Shown here one piece after another: positions 47,796 to 58,699 of a DNA stretch of 64,000 nt. The notes beneath the pieces are model-generated. The model was given only the letters and a program-made list of their open reading frames with translations, ran no database searches and was not told the DNA's origin. How positions within the stretch are numbered: position 1 is the stretch's first letter; each line of letters opens with the position of its first letter. The position numbers were made by a program, and so were the translations under genes. The DNA comes from Akebia trifoliata (Eukaryota > Streptophyta > Magnoliopsida > Ranunculales > Lardizabalaceae): contig CM030717.1 in assembly GCA_017979445.1 (NCBI GenBank), forward strand, positions 17,285,288 to 17,349,287. Reading direction: 5' to 3'.

Positions 47796-48093
47796 GACAA
47801 TATACATGTAAAACATTATAACATATATAATTGTCCCCTCATCCCCTTCCCAACAGTCGGAAGATCATTTTTTTTTAAAATTCTGCTTTAATTCTCAGTT
47901 CGGTTTTTAATCCAGTTCCGTGATACAAAATTCGGTTCGGTTCAGTTCAGGCCGGTTCTAAGAGGTGGAAACCAAACCTAAAACGAATCTTTTGGATCAA
48001 GTTTGGTCCAGTCCAGCTTTAGCTCTACTAATTTTGGTTTGATTCTAGGTCGGGTTTTGGGTAATAGGAAATTTGTACATTCCTACATTGTGA

Positions 48094-48510
48094 TGATTGC
48101 TTGGATTTGCACCATCGGAGGAGATGTCATTTATATAAATCCAAGAAGCAGACATGTATAAGACATACCACAATGGAATTAAAGTTTATAGCACACTCAT
48201 CCGCGGGAGAGGAAGCTTAGTGGTTCAAATGCATATTAGTAGATGTACCAATATATAGCAAGTCAATGCTGGCAATCATAATTTATTATGATAGTCAAGT
48301 TGCTATGCTGAAGGCTTATAATAAGAATTATAATGGGAAGTCCAAACAGATACATCTGGAGCACAAATATGCAAGGGATCTTATTAGTAATGGCATTGTG
48401 GCCATTTAACATGTGAAGTCCAAAGAAAATTTGGTAGATCTTTTATCCAAAGGCCTTGGAAGTGATGTGGTCTGCACAATATTGAGGGGAATTGGATTGA
48501 ATATCTTACA
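48094..48510 (+). pseudogene. copia RNase H end (host copia)
   Basis: Forward reading across frames gives ATGGAATT..(M/L)EFIA-like, GEEAEWL-like (near 48205-48225), CDSQ-like near 48290, then AYNKNYNGKS, IHLEHKYARDLISNGI, HVKSKENLVDLLSKGLG and SDVV. This is the C-terminal end of a copia polyprotein, where RNase H would remove RNA from the hybrid. Stops occur (TAA for Glu before HVKSKE). It directly follows the hAT target duplication and ends the host copia reading frame. Confidence 0.8.
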
Positions 48511-49081
48511 ATAATGTTAAACATAATAGTAACTACTTGATGAATTTTCTAGATCAAGTTTAAAGGGAAAAACAAACTAAGGTTAACTTTTGTATATATA
48601 CTACATTTCATCAATGATGTAAGATATGCCCATTCTTATGATGTAGTAGTATGATTTCTTATATATGTTCATCCTACAAATGATCTCTTATGTTGTGTTA
48701 AGATTGAGAGTTCAAATGATTATCTTAATGAGTGTATGTACCTATTCATGTTGGAATGTGCATGAACCTATTGTTGGAGTGTTATAAGAGACGGTTTTGA
48801 TGACTCATCTATCTATGTGTAGAAACTAGTCATTTCCTATGAGAATGCTTGCAATCTTTAGAGCACATGGTAAATTGGGATTTGACATAGACTCGAAAGT
48901 ACGGAGAATTAATGTATAAATACCTCTAAAAGGAGTGTGTGTGCGACAAAGTCGATGAACTTTGATTAGTTTGCACAAAGTAATTTCATGTCCTCAAGAC
49001 ACTTTTATTTATGCACATGACTTTCTAGGATGCCCATCCTACTATTTTTAAATTTATTCATTTTTAAATCAAATGGGGGTT
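48511..49081 (+). other. Host copia 3' untranslated region and polypurine tract
   Basis: No coding sequence. It ends in AAATGGGGGTT, a polypurine tract, directly before TGTTGG of the LTR. The part from 48945 resembles 19190-19383. Confidence 0.65.
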
Positions 49082-49784
49082 TGTTGGTTTTGTTTTAAAT
49101 AAAATTATCAAAATATTAAATGAGTTTTTAAAGGGGATGTTTGGTGTGAAGAAATGAACTAATTAAGTTTATTGTATCCAATCCAAACCTAAGTTCATGA
49201 ACTCAAATTAATGAACCTAAGTGCATTGATTAATGTTTATAGAATTTATGTTGATTCATAGATCGATGTTCATTTATTAATTTTAGTTGAATGAATTTAG
49301 TCAAAAGAGACGAACCTACGGTTGGAATACCTTTTAAAATATGTATATAATAAATACATGTACAATGCACCTAAGTTTGAAGAATTTGAGGTTCATGTAT
49401 TAATTAATGGTTATTCATTTTATCAAGTACATCTCCATCACTATATAAACCCCTTAACCCTCATTTCTCATATCTTTCAATTTTTTCTCCAATTTTGTGA
49501 AAATTTCTTTTTCTCTATCTTTTTGTTTTAGGCATCTTAAATAGGTAAGGTACAAGTTTGTATCTAGTAATGCAAACTTGTAGAAGAATGGGATCGAGTC
49601 CAGGCTAGGTTGAATTCTGAAGATAGTGTTGTCATGTTCTCTTGCACAAATGGGAGGATCCGATTATCTTTAAGAAGTGTTTACGTGTCTTTTAGCCAAA
49701 TTGATTCGATTATAGATTATTATTATTTATTTATTTCTTACAAAGAAAATTAAAATTTGATTTCGATTTTCAGCAAGTCCCCGC
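49082..49784 (+). repeat. LTR 2 (3' LTR) of the host copia element
   Basis: Starts TGTTGGTTTTG directly after the polypurine tract. It carries the CACTATATAAACC TATA region near 49439 and ends near GATTTTCAGCA by comparison with the copy ending at 50433. Confidence 0.72.
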
Positions 49785-50725
49785 CCCCTCATGGAGGTGT
49801 TGTTGATAGAGGACTGGACCATAATCAGGCCTAGCCTGACTCGTACCTCCAACTATACTTGATAAGATTAATCCATGGTTGAACATATTAAGTGAGGATA
49901 ATATCTTTCCTATGTTGGATAAGGAGAAACATTTTTTAGTAAGACCAGGTAGTGAATAATCTACTATAATAATTCATGACCGGCCAAATAGTATAATGCT
50001 ATATAATCCTAGCATTATACTATTTTCACCAAGTATCAATTAATGATTATTCATGTCATCAAGTACATCTCCACCACTATATAGACCCCCTAACCCCATT
50101 GGTTTTGACATCTTACTTATTTCTCACATCTTTCAATTTTCTCTCCACTTATGTGAGAATTTCCTTTTTTTTTCCATCTTTCTATTTTAGGCATCCTAAA
50201 GAGTTAAGGTACAAGTTTGTATCTAATAGTGAAAAATTGTAAAAGAATGAGATCGAGTCCAAGCTAGGTTGAATTCCGGAGATAGTGTTGCCATGTTCTC
50301 TTGCACAAATGGGAGGCTTTGATTATCTTCAAGAAGCGTTTAAACGCCTCTTAGCCAAATTGATTTGATTAGAGGTAATTATTCTTTGTTTTTTTTTCTT
50401 ACAATGAAAATCCAACTTTGATTTTGATTTCCAACAAGTCCATCCCCTCAAGAAGGTGTTCTCGACTTTTTATTCTTAAGTGAGGATATTTTTTTATTAT
50501 AAAGACATGGTATCTTTGTTGATAGAGGACTGGACCATAATTAGGCCTAGCCCGATTCGTACTTCTAGCTATATTTTGATAGGACTAATCCATGGTTGAA
50601 CATCATAAGTAAGGATAAGCTCTCTCTTATGTTGGATAAGGAGAAACATCTTTTAATAAGATCATGTATTGAATAATCTACTATAATAATTCATGATTGG
50701 CCAAATAGTATAATGCTATACAATC
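49400..50725 (+). repeat. Tandem duplication of LTR 3' part plus flank
   Basis: 49400-50005 and 50035-50725 are two copies of one unit: first the LTR 3' part, then a flank with GATAGAGGACTGGACCATAA, ATCCATGGTTGAACAT and AATAATCTACTATAATAATT. The second copy has an extra stretch of about 80 bp (around 50450-50515). The spacing is about 630 bp in the first part and about 717 bp after it. Confidence 0.82.
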
Positions 50726-51380
50726 TTAGATTTACTTTAACCTGCACAAACCTATGCTAATCACACACATGCATCCACACACACACAAATCTAGTTGGAT
50801 GTATCTATAATAAGGTTTATGGTTTTGCAAGACCCACTTGGAGATAATTTGAATGTTGATTTTGGTGAGATCATTAGATCATTATCACATAAATCAAGTC
50901 TTTTTAAAACTTTTAATATAGATATTATTAAGGAACATGCATCGTACAACACCGAATTGGTCCTCTTTGCAATATTCAACCAAACAGCCGAAGGGAAGTA
51001 TTTCCCATTACTACTAGCACAAAATCATTTTATGCTAGGTTTCTTTACTATTTGGCCTTGATGGCCCTATTGACTTGGAATCACTTTCATATAATCTTGA
51101 AAATTCTCTATGTATCGACAATACATTGTTTCTCTTCTCTGTGTTAATTTTATATAAATGATCTTACCTAGTTCCAATGGATCCATTTTGTGTAATTGTG
51201 CTTGTGAGTGATTTTTTGGATCACCCATTCAAGATACGAGTTACAATAAATTCTTTACTCTAATCTTCTTCTCTAGTAAGACTATAGAATTCCTTTCGTT
51301 TTTTCTAACAAAATTTTTGAATTTCAATCGTCATCTCTGATAAAGCTTCTAAGTTTTCATTCGTATTCTATTTCTGTCTT
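50726..51380. other. Unclassified sequence with one 88-codon open frame
   Basis: An open frame at 50795-51061 (plus; MDVSIIRFMVLQDPLGDN ... MLGFFTIWP) has protein-like composition but no family I recognise, no visible promoter and no neighbours to support it. Probably part of an old repeat. Confidence 0.25.
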
Positions 51381-52059
51381 AATTTGAAAAGACACTGGTG
51401 TGGTGCCGATCAAAGAGCCTTCGACGATCAAGTTAGAATTTGTTAAAAATAATAGAGCAAAGAGAAGAGAATGAAAGACAAGTACTTTTATGTGCTTCTG
51501 ACTTTGGGCTTAAGTAGGAGAAATCTCATTATTTATAGATAAAACTCATTAAAGGAGGTAGTAAATTCAATTGTAACCCACTTTCTCATGATGTCCAACA
51601 TTTATGAAAATTAATGCAAATGATGCTTTGATGAAAATGAATACCCACTCCTTATGGTTCTTGTAATTTATATGAGTGACCTTAAATGTGTAATCATTTT
51701 ATCTCGATGATTACTTAGTTCTTGAGTTGAATCAGTTAAGCTATATAGTTGTGGCTCTTTCAGCCACCATGTGTAATTTGTACTACTTGGGTAGCTTGGC
51801 ATCAAGTTTCCTCTGTAGTTATTTCGTGAGTTTCCTTGGCTTGGTGGTTGAACCACCTAGTATGAAAGGAACCATTCATCTAGCCTTTTAATGGTGATGG
51901 GGCACGTCAGGTTGAATCATGTAGTGTGATGGGATACGTTTGGTCGAACCATGTAGAAAGGGTACATTGGCAGATCCATAGAGCACGTTGATTTGAGGGG
52001 TTGCCCTAGTTGACTGAATAACATAGTGTGGAGCAAATTTAGATGAGGGGTCGATCAAA

Positions 52060-52460
52060 GGGGCCGAACCTCCAAGTTGGTACATGAAGAAGAGTCGACC
52101 AAGAGGGTCAAACCTTCTTGAGGGAGAAGATATTGAGGGGTCGGCCTTGGGGACCGAACGTTATTGAGGGAATACATAAAGAGGTCGACCTTGGGAGTCG
52201 AACCTTCTTGAGGGAAAACGTACAAGTGTCGACCTTGGGGGCCGAACTACCCAAGAGAGCGGGGGGGGGGGGGGGGGTCAGCCATATTGATTGAACCACC
52301 TAAAGGGAACAAGAAAGGGGTTGGCCAAGTTGGTTGAACTACCTAAAAGGAACAAGAGAGGGCTCAACCAAGTTAGCTAAACCACTTAGAGGGAGCAAGA
52401 GAGGGGTCAACGAACCACCTAGAGGAAACGAGAGAGGGGTCGGACAAAGAGGTCGATCCG
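52060..52460. repeat. Tandem repeat field C (about 45 bp unit)
   Basis: The words GAGGGGTCGG(C/A)C and GGTCGAACC or GGCCGAAC(T/C) alternate with 'TTGAGGGA' over about 400 bp. A 17-base G run lies at 52261-52277. Confidence 0.75.
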
Positions 52461-52699
52461 CCTCCACTTTTTAGCCGAGATTATCGGTTAGATCGAATTG
52501 AAACGGATTTGATTGCCTTGATTTATTAATTTTTCTAGTCCATAGAAGGGGATATTCTTGGTTCCTACAATTTTCCCTCTTAGGACCTTGGATCTTGATG
52601 AGATCCAAGGTTCTTAGAATAATTATCATTCTTTTAGATTAACAAATGGTTAGTTTAGTGATTTTGTTGACCTTTCTGAGTTGAGGATTGTCCTTACAC

Positions 52700-53190
52700 A
52701 GCTTGTTTAAGATGAAGTATGAATCTTTGACTGTTGACTTGTCGTCAACCCTTTGAGTTTGGAGTTGTCTCAACACAACTTGATTTATATAAAGCATTGA
52801 CTCTTAGTCGTAAACTTAGTGTCATGTCGACTCTTCGAGTTGTGGGGTGCTCCAAAAGCAACTAGTTAAGAGTGGAATTTAAATTCTTGATCATAAATTA
52901 GGCTACATGCTAATTCTTTGAGTTGGGAGTCGACGACTCCATGTAACTCGGTTTAGAGTGACAGCTCTTAGTCGTAGACTGTTTGTTGGGCATCGATGAC
53001 TTCATGCAACTCGATTTAGAGTGAGAGTGCTCTTAGTCATAGACTCTTTGTCATACTAACTCTTCGAGTTGGGAGCAGGTGGCTCCATACAACTCGGTTT
53101 AGAGCAAGAGCTCTTAGTTGTAGACTCGTCGTTGCGTAGACTCTTTGAGTTGGAAGTCTGTGGCTCCATGCAACCCAATTTAGAATGAAA
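52700..53190. repeat. Tandem repeat field D (about 85-100 bp unit)
   Basis: Repeats of 'CTCTTAGTCGTAGACT', 'CTCTTCGAGTTGGGAG' and 'CTCCATGCAACTCG(G/A)TTTAGAGTGAGAG' occur, with about five diverged units. Confidence 0.72.
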
Positions 53191-53479
53191 GATCTTTGGT
53201 TTTTCGAGCATGGGCTCCTAAAATGCGGGTTCTTGAGTTTGAAGCTTAGGCTTCTTTAGAATGTGGGTTCTTAAAGTAAAGTTTGTGCTTTGTTAGAATG
53301 TTGACTCTTTTGATGGTGAAGCGAGATTTTTTTTTTGAGATCAAGGGCTTTTGGATGAAGTATGAGCTTTTTTTATTCGAGGGCGTGGGTTATTTGATAA
53401 TAAAGTGCGAGCTTCTTTTTTTCGAAAGCGAAAACTCTTTGATAGTAAAACGATAACTTCTTTTGAGAGTGAAAGTGTT

Positions 53480-54095
53480 TTGTTATAGTCGCAATGGCTT
53501 GGTTCCACGATGACTTTAGAATTATGACTCTTCAAGTTTATTGTCGTTGTGACTTGGAGTCACGTCGATTTTTGAGTTATGGCCCTTTGATTTTATCATC
53601 GTGGTGACTTGTCATCACATCAACTTTGGAGCTATGGCTCTTCGAGTTTATAGTCACGGTGACTTGGCATCACATTGAATTTAGAGTTATGACTCTTTAA
53701 GTTTATAGTCGCGGTGAATTGGCGTCACGTCGACTTTAGAGTTGTGACTCTTTTAGTTTATAGTCATGGTGACTTGTCATCATGTCAACTTTAGAGCTAT
53801 GGCTCTTCGAGTTCATAGTCGTGGTTAATTAATCACATCAGCTTTAGAGTGCTCTTTAAGTTTATAGTCATGGTGACTTGGCATCACGTCGACTTTAGAG
53901 CTATGACTCTTTGAGTTTATAGTCATGGTGACTTAGTGTCACATTGACTTTAGAGCTATGGCTCTTTGAGTTTATAACCACGATGACTTAGTGAGTTGTT
54001 GTCACGTCGACTTTAAACCTATGGCTCTTTAAGTTTATAGTCACGGTGACTTAGAGTTGCGTCAACTTTAGAGCTATGGTTCTTTGATTGAGAAG
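53480..54095. repeat. Tandem repeat field E (about 55-60 bp unit, about ten copies)
   Basis: The unit GAGTTTATAGTCACGGTGAC is followed by TTGGCATCACGTCGACTTTA and GAGCTATGGCTCTT, repeated about ten times with C/T and G/A differences. Confidence 0.85.
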
Positions 54096-54369
54096 CGAAT
54101 GCTTCATCATGAGCTAGGGATCGTAATTATAGGTTTGGTACTTTGCACTCTTCGAGTTGGGATAATTCCATGCAACTTGAATTTAAAGTCGTAGACTTTT
54201 ATCATACCTATTGCTCGAGCTAAGTTGCCCCCGGGTTACTCTTCAACCCTTTTAGAAGTCTTCCTTCCTTCATGTAGTTTGGGCCATAATTGTTATCTTA
54301 ATGTTTTGATACTTAAAAGAGTGAAGAGTAAAGATTAATTATCTATACTTACATGATTTAGGATTACCT

Positions 54370-54640
54370 TGATCGTTGATGTTGCCCAACTTTAGTGTAA
54401 TTGAGGATTCGATTCATTTTTAGCTTTGTAGATCCCGTTGATATGCTAGACATCAAGTCGTTGAAGACTGTCAATTTGGGGATGTTTAGATGGGAAATAT
54501 TTCCAATTTTGAAATGATATCTTCGCACTCAACTTCATTATTAGAGGCTTCAAGTTTGAAACGGATTGCATTCTCTAGCTCAACAACTTACTATCAAGCA
54601 TGTGGTATCATGGGATCATGCTTTTGGATGCACGAAGTGA
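54370..54640 (-). pseudogene. RNase H-like remnant (Tat/Ogre type)
   Basis: Minus strand reads ELENAIRFKLEASNNEVECED, close to the LEYAxRFxFEASNNEAEYEA block of the extra RNase H domain of Tat-lineage gypsy elements. A stop follows, then LTVFND in another frame, where a VFSDSQL-like block would be. Only this short block supports the call; it is strongly decayed. Confidence 0.5.
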
Positions 54641-55026
54641 AGTCAATGACCCTTAGTAAGGCTAGCCTTACAAACTTTAATCTTTTAATAGAACAGGAAT
54701 TTAAAAAAACAAATAGAACGAATTTAGCAGTTGCTATGGCTTCCTTTAGGGTTCAAAAGCTAGTGAGAGATTGAAGGCGAATCAATGCAAGATCGAGAGA
54801 GAGAGGTCACCTGGTTGACAAAGAGTCCGTGTCCACAAAAAAGATTGTGGGTTTTGCTGCCCACATTAATAGTAGTAGTAGCAATTCAAAATCTCCACTA
54901 CCTTTGTAACGTGGCTGTTGTCTTTGATGGTCGTTGGAACTAATTGAAAAATGATGTGCAAAAAAAAATGACTTGGTAGAAAAGACATGGAGAACTCAGA
55001 AAGGAGAGACAAAAGAGAGATCAAGC

Positions 55027-55300
55027 CACTACGTCATATTTTACAAAAAATGACGGGCCAAAGCCGTCGTTTTTAAGAAAAATGATGGCCCCCGCCGTCG
55101 CAAAAGCAGTTGTAAATAACGATGTTGTTTTTAGTAAACGACGGGTGGCACGTGGCACCAAAGTGTCGTGAAAAACGACGGTCATGGTCTGTCAAAACAA
55201 AACGACGGCCCAAACCCGTCATTTTTTTTGTCGAATTTAAATTTAATTAGTAGATATAAACGACGGCTTAAAGCCGTCGTTTTTTTGTCAAATTTTTTTT
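55027..55300. repeat. Left CACTA terminus and subterminal repeats
   Basis: Contains AAAGCCGTCGTTTTTAAG, AAACGACGGGTGG, AAACGACGGTC, AAACGACGGCCC and AAACGACGGCTTAAAGCC. These form hairpin-capable direct and inverted copies. Confidence 0.82.
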
Positions 55301-56427
55301 ATATTATTTAACCACTATTTTTTGTCATTTTTAATATTTTTCACCTAAAAAGAAAATGACAAGTTTTATTGGACTGAAATCCTCAATAGTAGTATATAAA
55401 GATCCATCTTGGAGGTATCAATCCCATGAATATTCAACGTCCTTGCCTTCTTATGTATGAAAAAAATATTTGCGCACAAAATACATTTTTTTCTTTTTAA
55501 CATGGCACCTGTTCTATGTAACATAGACATAGACATATGTGCTGGCATCCGACACTGAAATAAAGTGCCAAATATATTGATCCCCTACAAACCCAATACA
55601 CTAGCACAACCATACAATTAATTTTTCATATTTTGAGAGGTAGCTCTTAAAATAATATGGTTTGCATTGTTAGAGGTTCGAGTGATGCACATGCACTCTA
55701 CCATGCATGTACAACACACTTCAAATTTACCGTATGGAGTCGCATGGTGATCTACTTGTGTTTATCAGTTGAAAACATTCTTGAGTTTCCCTATGACAAA
55801 ATGGACCACATGCTTAGACAGTTTCCATACTATTATGCAAATCAAAAGAAAATACAAAAAGAGCTTGGATAGTTTCCATACTGAGAGAAGCCAAAAGGAA
55901 ACAATCTACTTGGTCGACAATAATGGATAATTGTTTGTTTACATTGTTTGCTATTTAATTTTACTTTGTAAAGTGAAAAACATGTATGCATATTTTGATT
56001 GTAAACGTAGAGCTTTCTCTCTAGCATTCACGCATAGTAAACCAAACCATTCCTTACTATTTCTTGTCCAATTTTCCAACTTCTCCAACAATCCCTAATA
56101 TTGTTCTCCAATGTTTTCAAGTACGATGGAAAACTCGTGTAAATGTTAGTCAACAATATAAAAAGAATCTATTCAAATAAACTGATATACAGTGCAATCA
56201 TATAAACAATTTAAATAATAGCCGAAATGAAAATACTTGAATAACTTAAAATTTGTTGAAAATGCATCATCATCTATCTAACAAAACAAATTCTTCGAAA
56301 ATGAAGTGTCCTTGTCGCATAGCTTCAAATACAGTTTTACTAATGAAACATAAACAATTTGACATTAGTTATTTTTATAGGTAAAAATCTTAGGGAAAAT
56401 GTCGAAACTATCAATATTAGATCTTAC
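55301..56427. other. CACTA interior, unassigned
   Basis: No gene fragment recognised. It may hold intron or flank captured with the cyclin H exons, which continue to the right. A repeated word, AGTTTCCATACT, occurs at about 55820 and 55873. Confidence 0.4.
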
Positions 56428-57269
56428 ATTATGTGTTTTGGGTGATGGGCCATTATGGACCATTGCAGATAAAACCTTTTAAAAAAGTATGTGATGGCTG
56501 TTGCCTGCAAAACATGAGCCAATTCTTATTTTTGCAAAGGGACGATGGCAGAACCTGACATATAAGACCTTTGATCTCTACGAAACAGTATCGGATACCT
56601 GAATTTTATGTGGAAATCCAAAGGCACCACATACTTCTTGTATCTTGTGCTCATAGAATACCCGCATAAGCTGCTCTTCTTCAGTACTAAGTGGCTTAGG
56701 GAGAAAGTGTTTTTCTGCTGAGGTTCAATCAATATGTGATTGTCACAAGTATATAAAAGGCAAGAGAAATAAAGATTAAAAGTTGGCAATTTGAAAGATT
56801 ATTTACCATTATCTTTTGCACTGAATTGAGGTTTTGGGTAAGACAATGACCCGTCATCATTTACTTCCATACGTGTTATTCCATACTTCAAAAAGAATAG
56901 GCAATTAAGATCAATGAGAAACAATGCGCTATTCAAATACAAGTAGAAACACCAAACTTAAATGAATTTTTTTTTTTTTTTGGGGGGGGGGGGGATGCTG
57001 CAAAAAAAGAGTTGGCATAATTTTCAATGAATTAGATATGTCAGATATGATATGCATGGTAATCAGGTATGGGTTTATAGTGGGGCACTTGCCCCACAAG
57101 AATTTTCAAAGTCTTGAGTATTTATGAGCACGTGCATGAACACACACTCACACACACAATTTGAAAGAAAAAAGTAGTAATTTTGGGGGGGAAAATGAAT
57201 AGAAGATTAGAGACGTACCTGGTCCAGTGTTTCTATAGCTCTTTGATTCGCAGCTCGGTATTTTTCCAT
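56428..57269 (-). pseudogene. CYCH: Captured cyclin H gene segment (four exons with introns)
   Basis: Minus-strand exons in order: 57269-57219 MEKYRAANQRAIETLDQ, with GT after it; 56885-56807 YGITRMEVNDDGSLSYPKP, donor GTAAAT; about 56720-56599 [20 protein letters not shown] then YEHKIQEVC...KIQ, donor GTATCC; 56504-56428 [18 protein letters not shown] then AHHPKH, donor GTAAG. Acceptors end in AG. The content matches the plant cyclin H N-terminal part and cyclin-box start. Cyclin H pairs with CDK7/CDKD in the CDK-activating kinase and TFIIH. First exon and the rest of the box are absent, so it cannot give a working cyclin. Exon order and introns show a genomic, not cDNA, origin. Confidence 0.87.
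56967..56994. repeat. T15-G13 homopolymer pair
   Basis: Fifteen T followed by thirteen G inside the first captured cyclin H intron. Possibly length-unstable or an assembly artefact. Confidence 0.8.
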
Positions 57270-57705
57270 CTAAACAGAGCGAAAAGATATTATCAAAACT
57301 TTACTGATGAAATTAAGCAACTTTAAAGTTAGGATCTGTTTAGATTGTAGTTTTTGTTCCAAACAGGTCCTTAATCTAGATATGTTATGACATTGATCAT
57401 CTAAGATAGGAGTTCTTCATCAACATTCGAAGCAGAAAACATTTATATAATATAGATAATTCAAAGAAGATTGAAGAGGACTTTTTTCTTTATGAGAAGT
57501 GCAACTAGTAGGGATTTTAAAAGTTGGAGTGCAATGGATAACTTGTGATTTTCAAATAATCAGTCCCATATAATGGTGGAGAACATGAACTGGGTTAAGG
57601 AGTACCCAGATATGTTCACTTGTAAAATGAGGCCGATATCCATTTCTAAGAAATCTAATTTGTATACAGCGATGAATGAACTACGAATCAATTCTTATAT
57701 ACACT

Positions 57706-58692
57706 TCAATTCTCTTCTATCAAACTATAACCCGGGTCTAGTTTGGTTACTCTCTTAGCCACCATTTCACTTCTCATTACTTTGGCATTTTCCCATTCAC
57801 CCATGGTTGCGTACAAATTCGAAACAAGTATATAATTCCCACTATACTCGGGTTCCAAATCAATTAAACGGTTCATGATTTGACGTGCTAGACTGATTTT
57901 CCCTAGGTTTCTACATGCCTCAAGCAACATACACCATATGATCACATCTGGGTTCATTGGCATAGTTTCCATAAAACCAAATGCCTCGTCAACAAGCCCT
58001 GCTCTACATAAAAGATCAACCATGCATCCATAGTGCTCCATCCATGGTCTTATGTCATGGTCCTCTATCATCGATCGAAAACATTTATGCCCCTCATCCA
58101 CTAAACCCGCATGACTGTACGCAGATAACAGACTTAGGAAGACAATGCAATCCGGCTTGAACCCTTCCCTTTGCATTTGAGAAAACCGAGTAAGAGCATG
58201 TAACCCATGCCCGTGGAACGCTAACCCTTGTATCATAGTAGTTCAAGACACTATTGTTTTATACTCCATCTGATAAAAAATTTAACAAGCTTTCTTTATG
58301 TTACCATATTTAGCATGCATGCCCATAAGAGAATTTGCCACACAAACACTCCCTTTCATATACCCATTCTTCTCGACATAGTGATGAACCCAATCCCCTA
58401 ACTCGAAACTTCCCAACTTCGAGCATATAGAAACAAGACCCAATATCGTAACTTCATCCGGTCGAACATTTGCAGATACCATTTCTTTAAACAGAGCCAA
58501 TGCTTTGTTTAGATAATTATTATTGCTATAACCATTGATCATACTAGTCCATGAAACCACATTCCTTACGAGCATCTTTTGGAAAACCCGATGAGCACTA
58601 AACAAACACCCACATTTCGAATACATATCTATCAAAGCATTATAAACAAACACGTCAAGAGCAATAAGGTTCTTAATTACGAAACTGTGGAC
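57706..58692 (-). pseudogene. Captured PPR gene 3' half (PLS class, E-type end)
   Basis: The frame is continuous from 58692 to 57706 except for two stops (TAA and TGA) at about 58277 and 58250, which replace Gln and Trp. PPR repeats are visible: FVYNALIDMYSKCGCLFSAH, NVVSWTSMINGYSNNNYLNK, VRPDEVTILGLVS, TIVS*TTMIQGLAFHGHG, GFKPDCIVFLSLLSAYSHAG and MEHYGCMVDLLCRAGLVDEA. The E-motif region is VIIWCMLLEACRNLGKI, YILVSNLYATMGEWENA and DPGYSLIEEN. PPR proteins bind organellar RNA for editing or processing. The N-terminal repeats and targeting peptide are missing. An AG dinucleotide directly precedes the start of similarity at 58692. Confidence 0.9.
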
Positions 58693-58699
58693 CTGTGAT

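Larger units (their letters stand above)
32283..48085 (-). mobile_element. hAT transposon with nested LTR retrotransposons
   Basis: The left end (AAAGCATGTACATTTGGG) and the reversed right end (TAGGAATGTACAAATTTCC) form short imperfect terminal inverted repeats. Subterminal regions on both sides are rich in 'GGTTCGG/CCGAACC' words, as in plant hAT elements. Between them is a minus-strand hAT transposase gene with a promoter on the right side. Without the two nested retroelement insertions (35050-38229 and 38441-47599) the element would be about 3.5 kb, a normal hAT size. Confidence 0.85.
19190..50433 (+). mobile_element. Decayed host copia element carrying nested gypsy and hAT insertions
   Basis: Pieces of one plus-strand copia element occur in order: LTR (about 19384-20012), gag (20170-20868), integrase fragment (31913-32274), RNase H end (48094-48500), 3' untranslated region, polypurine tract and LTR (49082 on). 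They are interrupted by a gypsy element (20869-31912) and a hAT element (32283-48085). The end of gag, protease, most of integrase and nearly all of RT are missing, so deletions preceded or accompanied the insertions. All pieces share the plus orientation and copia order. Confidence 0.7.
51385..54790 (-). mobile_element. Tat/Ogre-like gypsy remnant with tandem arrays
   Basis: On the minus strand an RNase H-like segment (54640-54370) is followed by tandem arrays (54090-52060) and then an LTR-like region (51850-51385). That region contains TCTATAAATAATG near 51530 and, on the plus strand, GGTGCCGATCAAAGAGCC and TTCGACGATCAAG, words typical of LTRs of this group. RNase H, then tandem-repeat-rich 3' untranslated DNA, then LTR is the known layout of Tat/Ogre elements. 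Ends are not resolved. Confidence 0.45.

Noticed and set aside
52261..52277. G17 run as a G-quadruplex regulatory site
   Set aside because: Homopolymer inside an old tandem field; it could equally be slippage or an assembly error, and nothing beside it suggests regulation.
54490..54774. Plus-strand 94-codon frame MGNISNFEMISS
   Set aside because: Opposite strand of the RNase H-like remnant.
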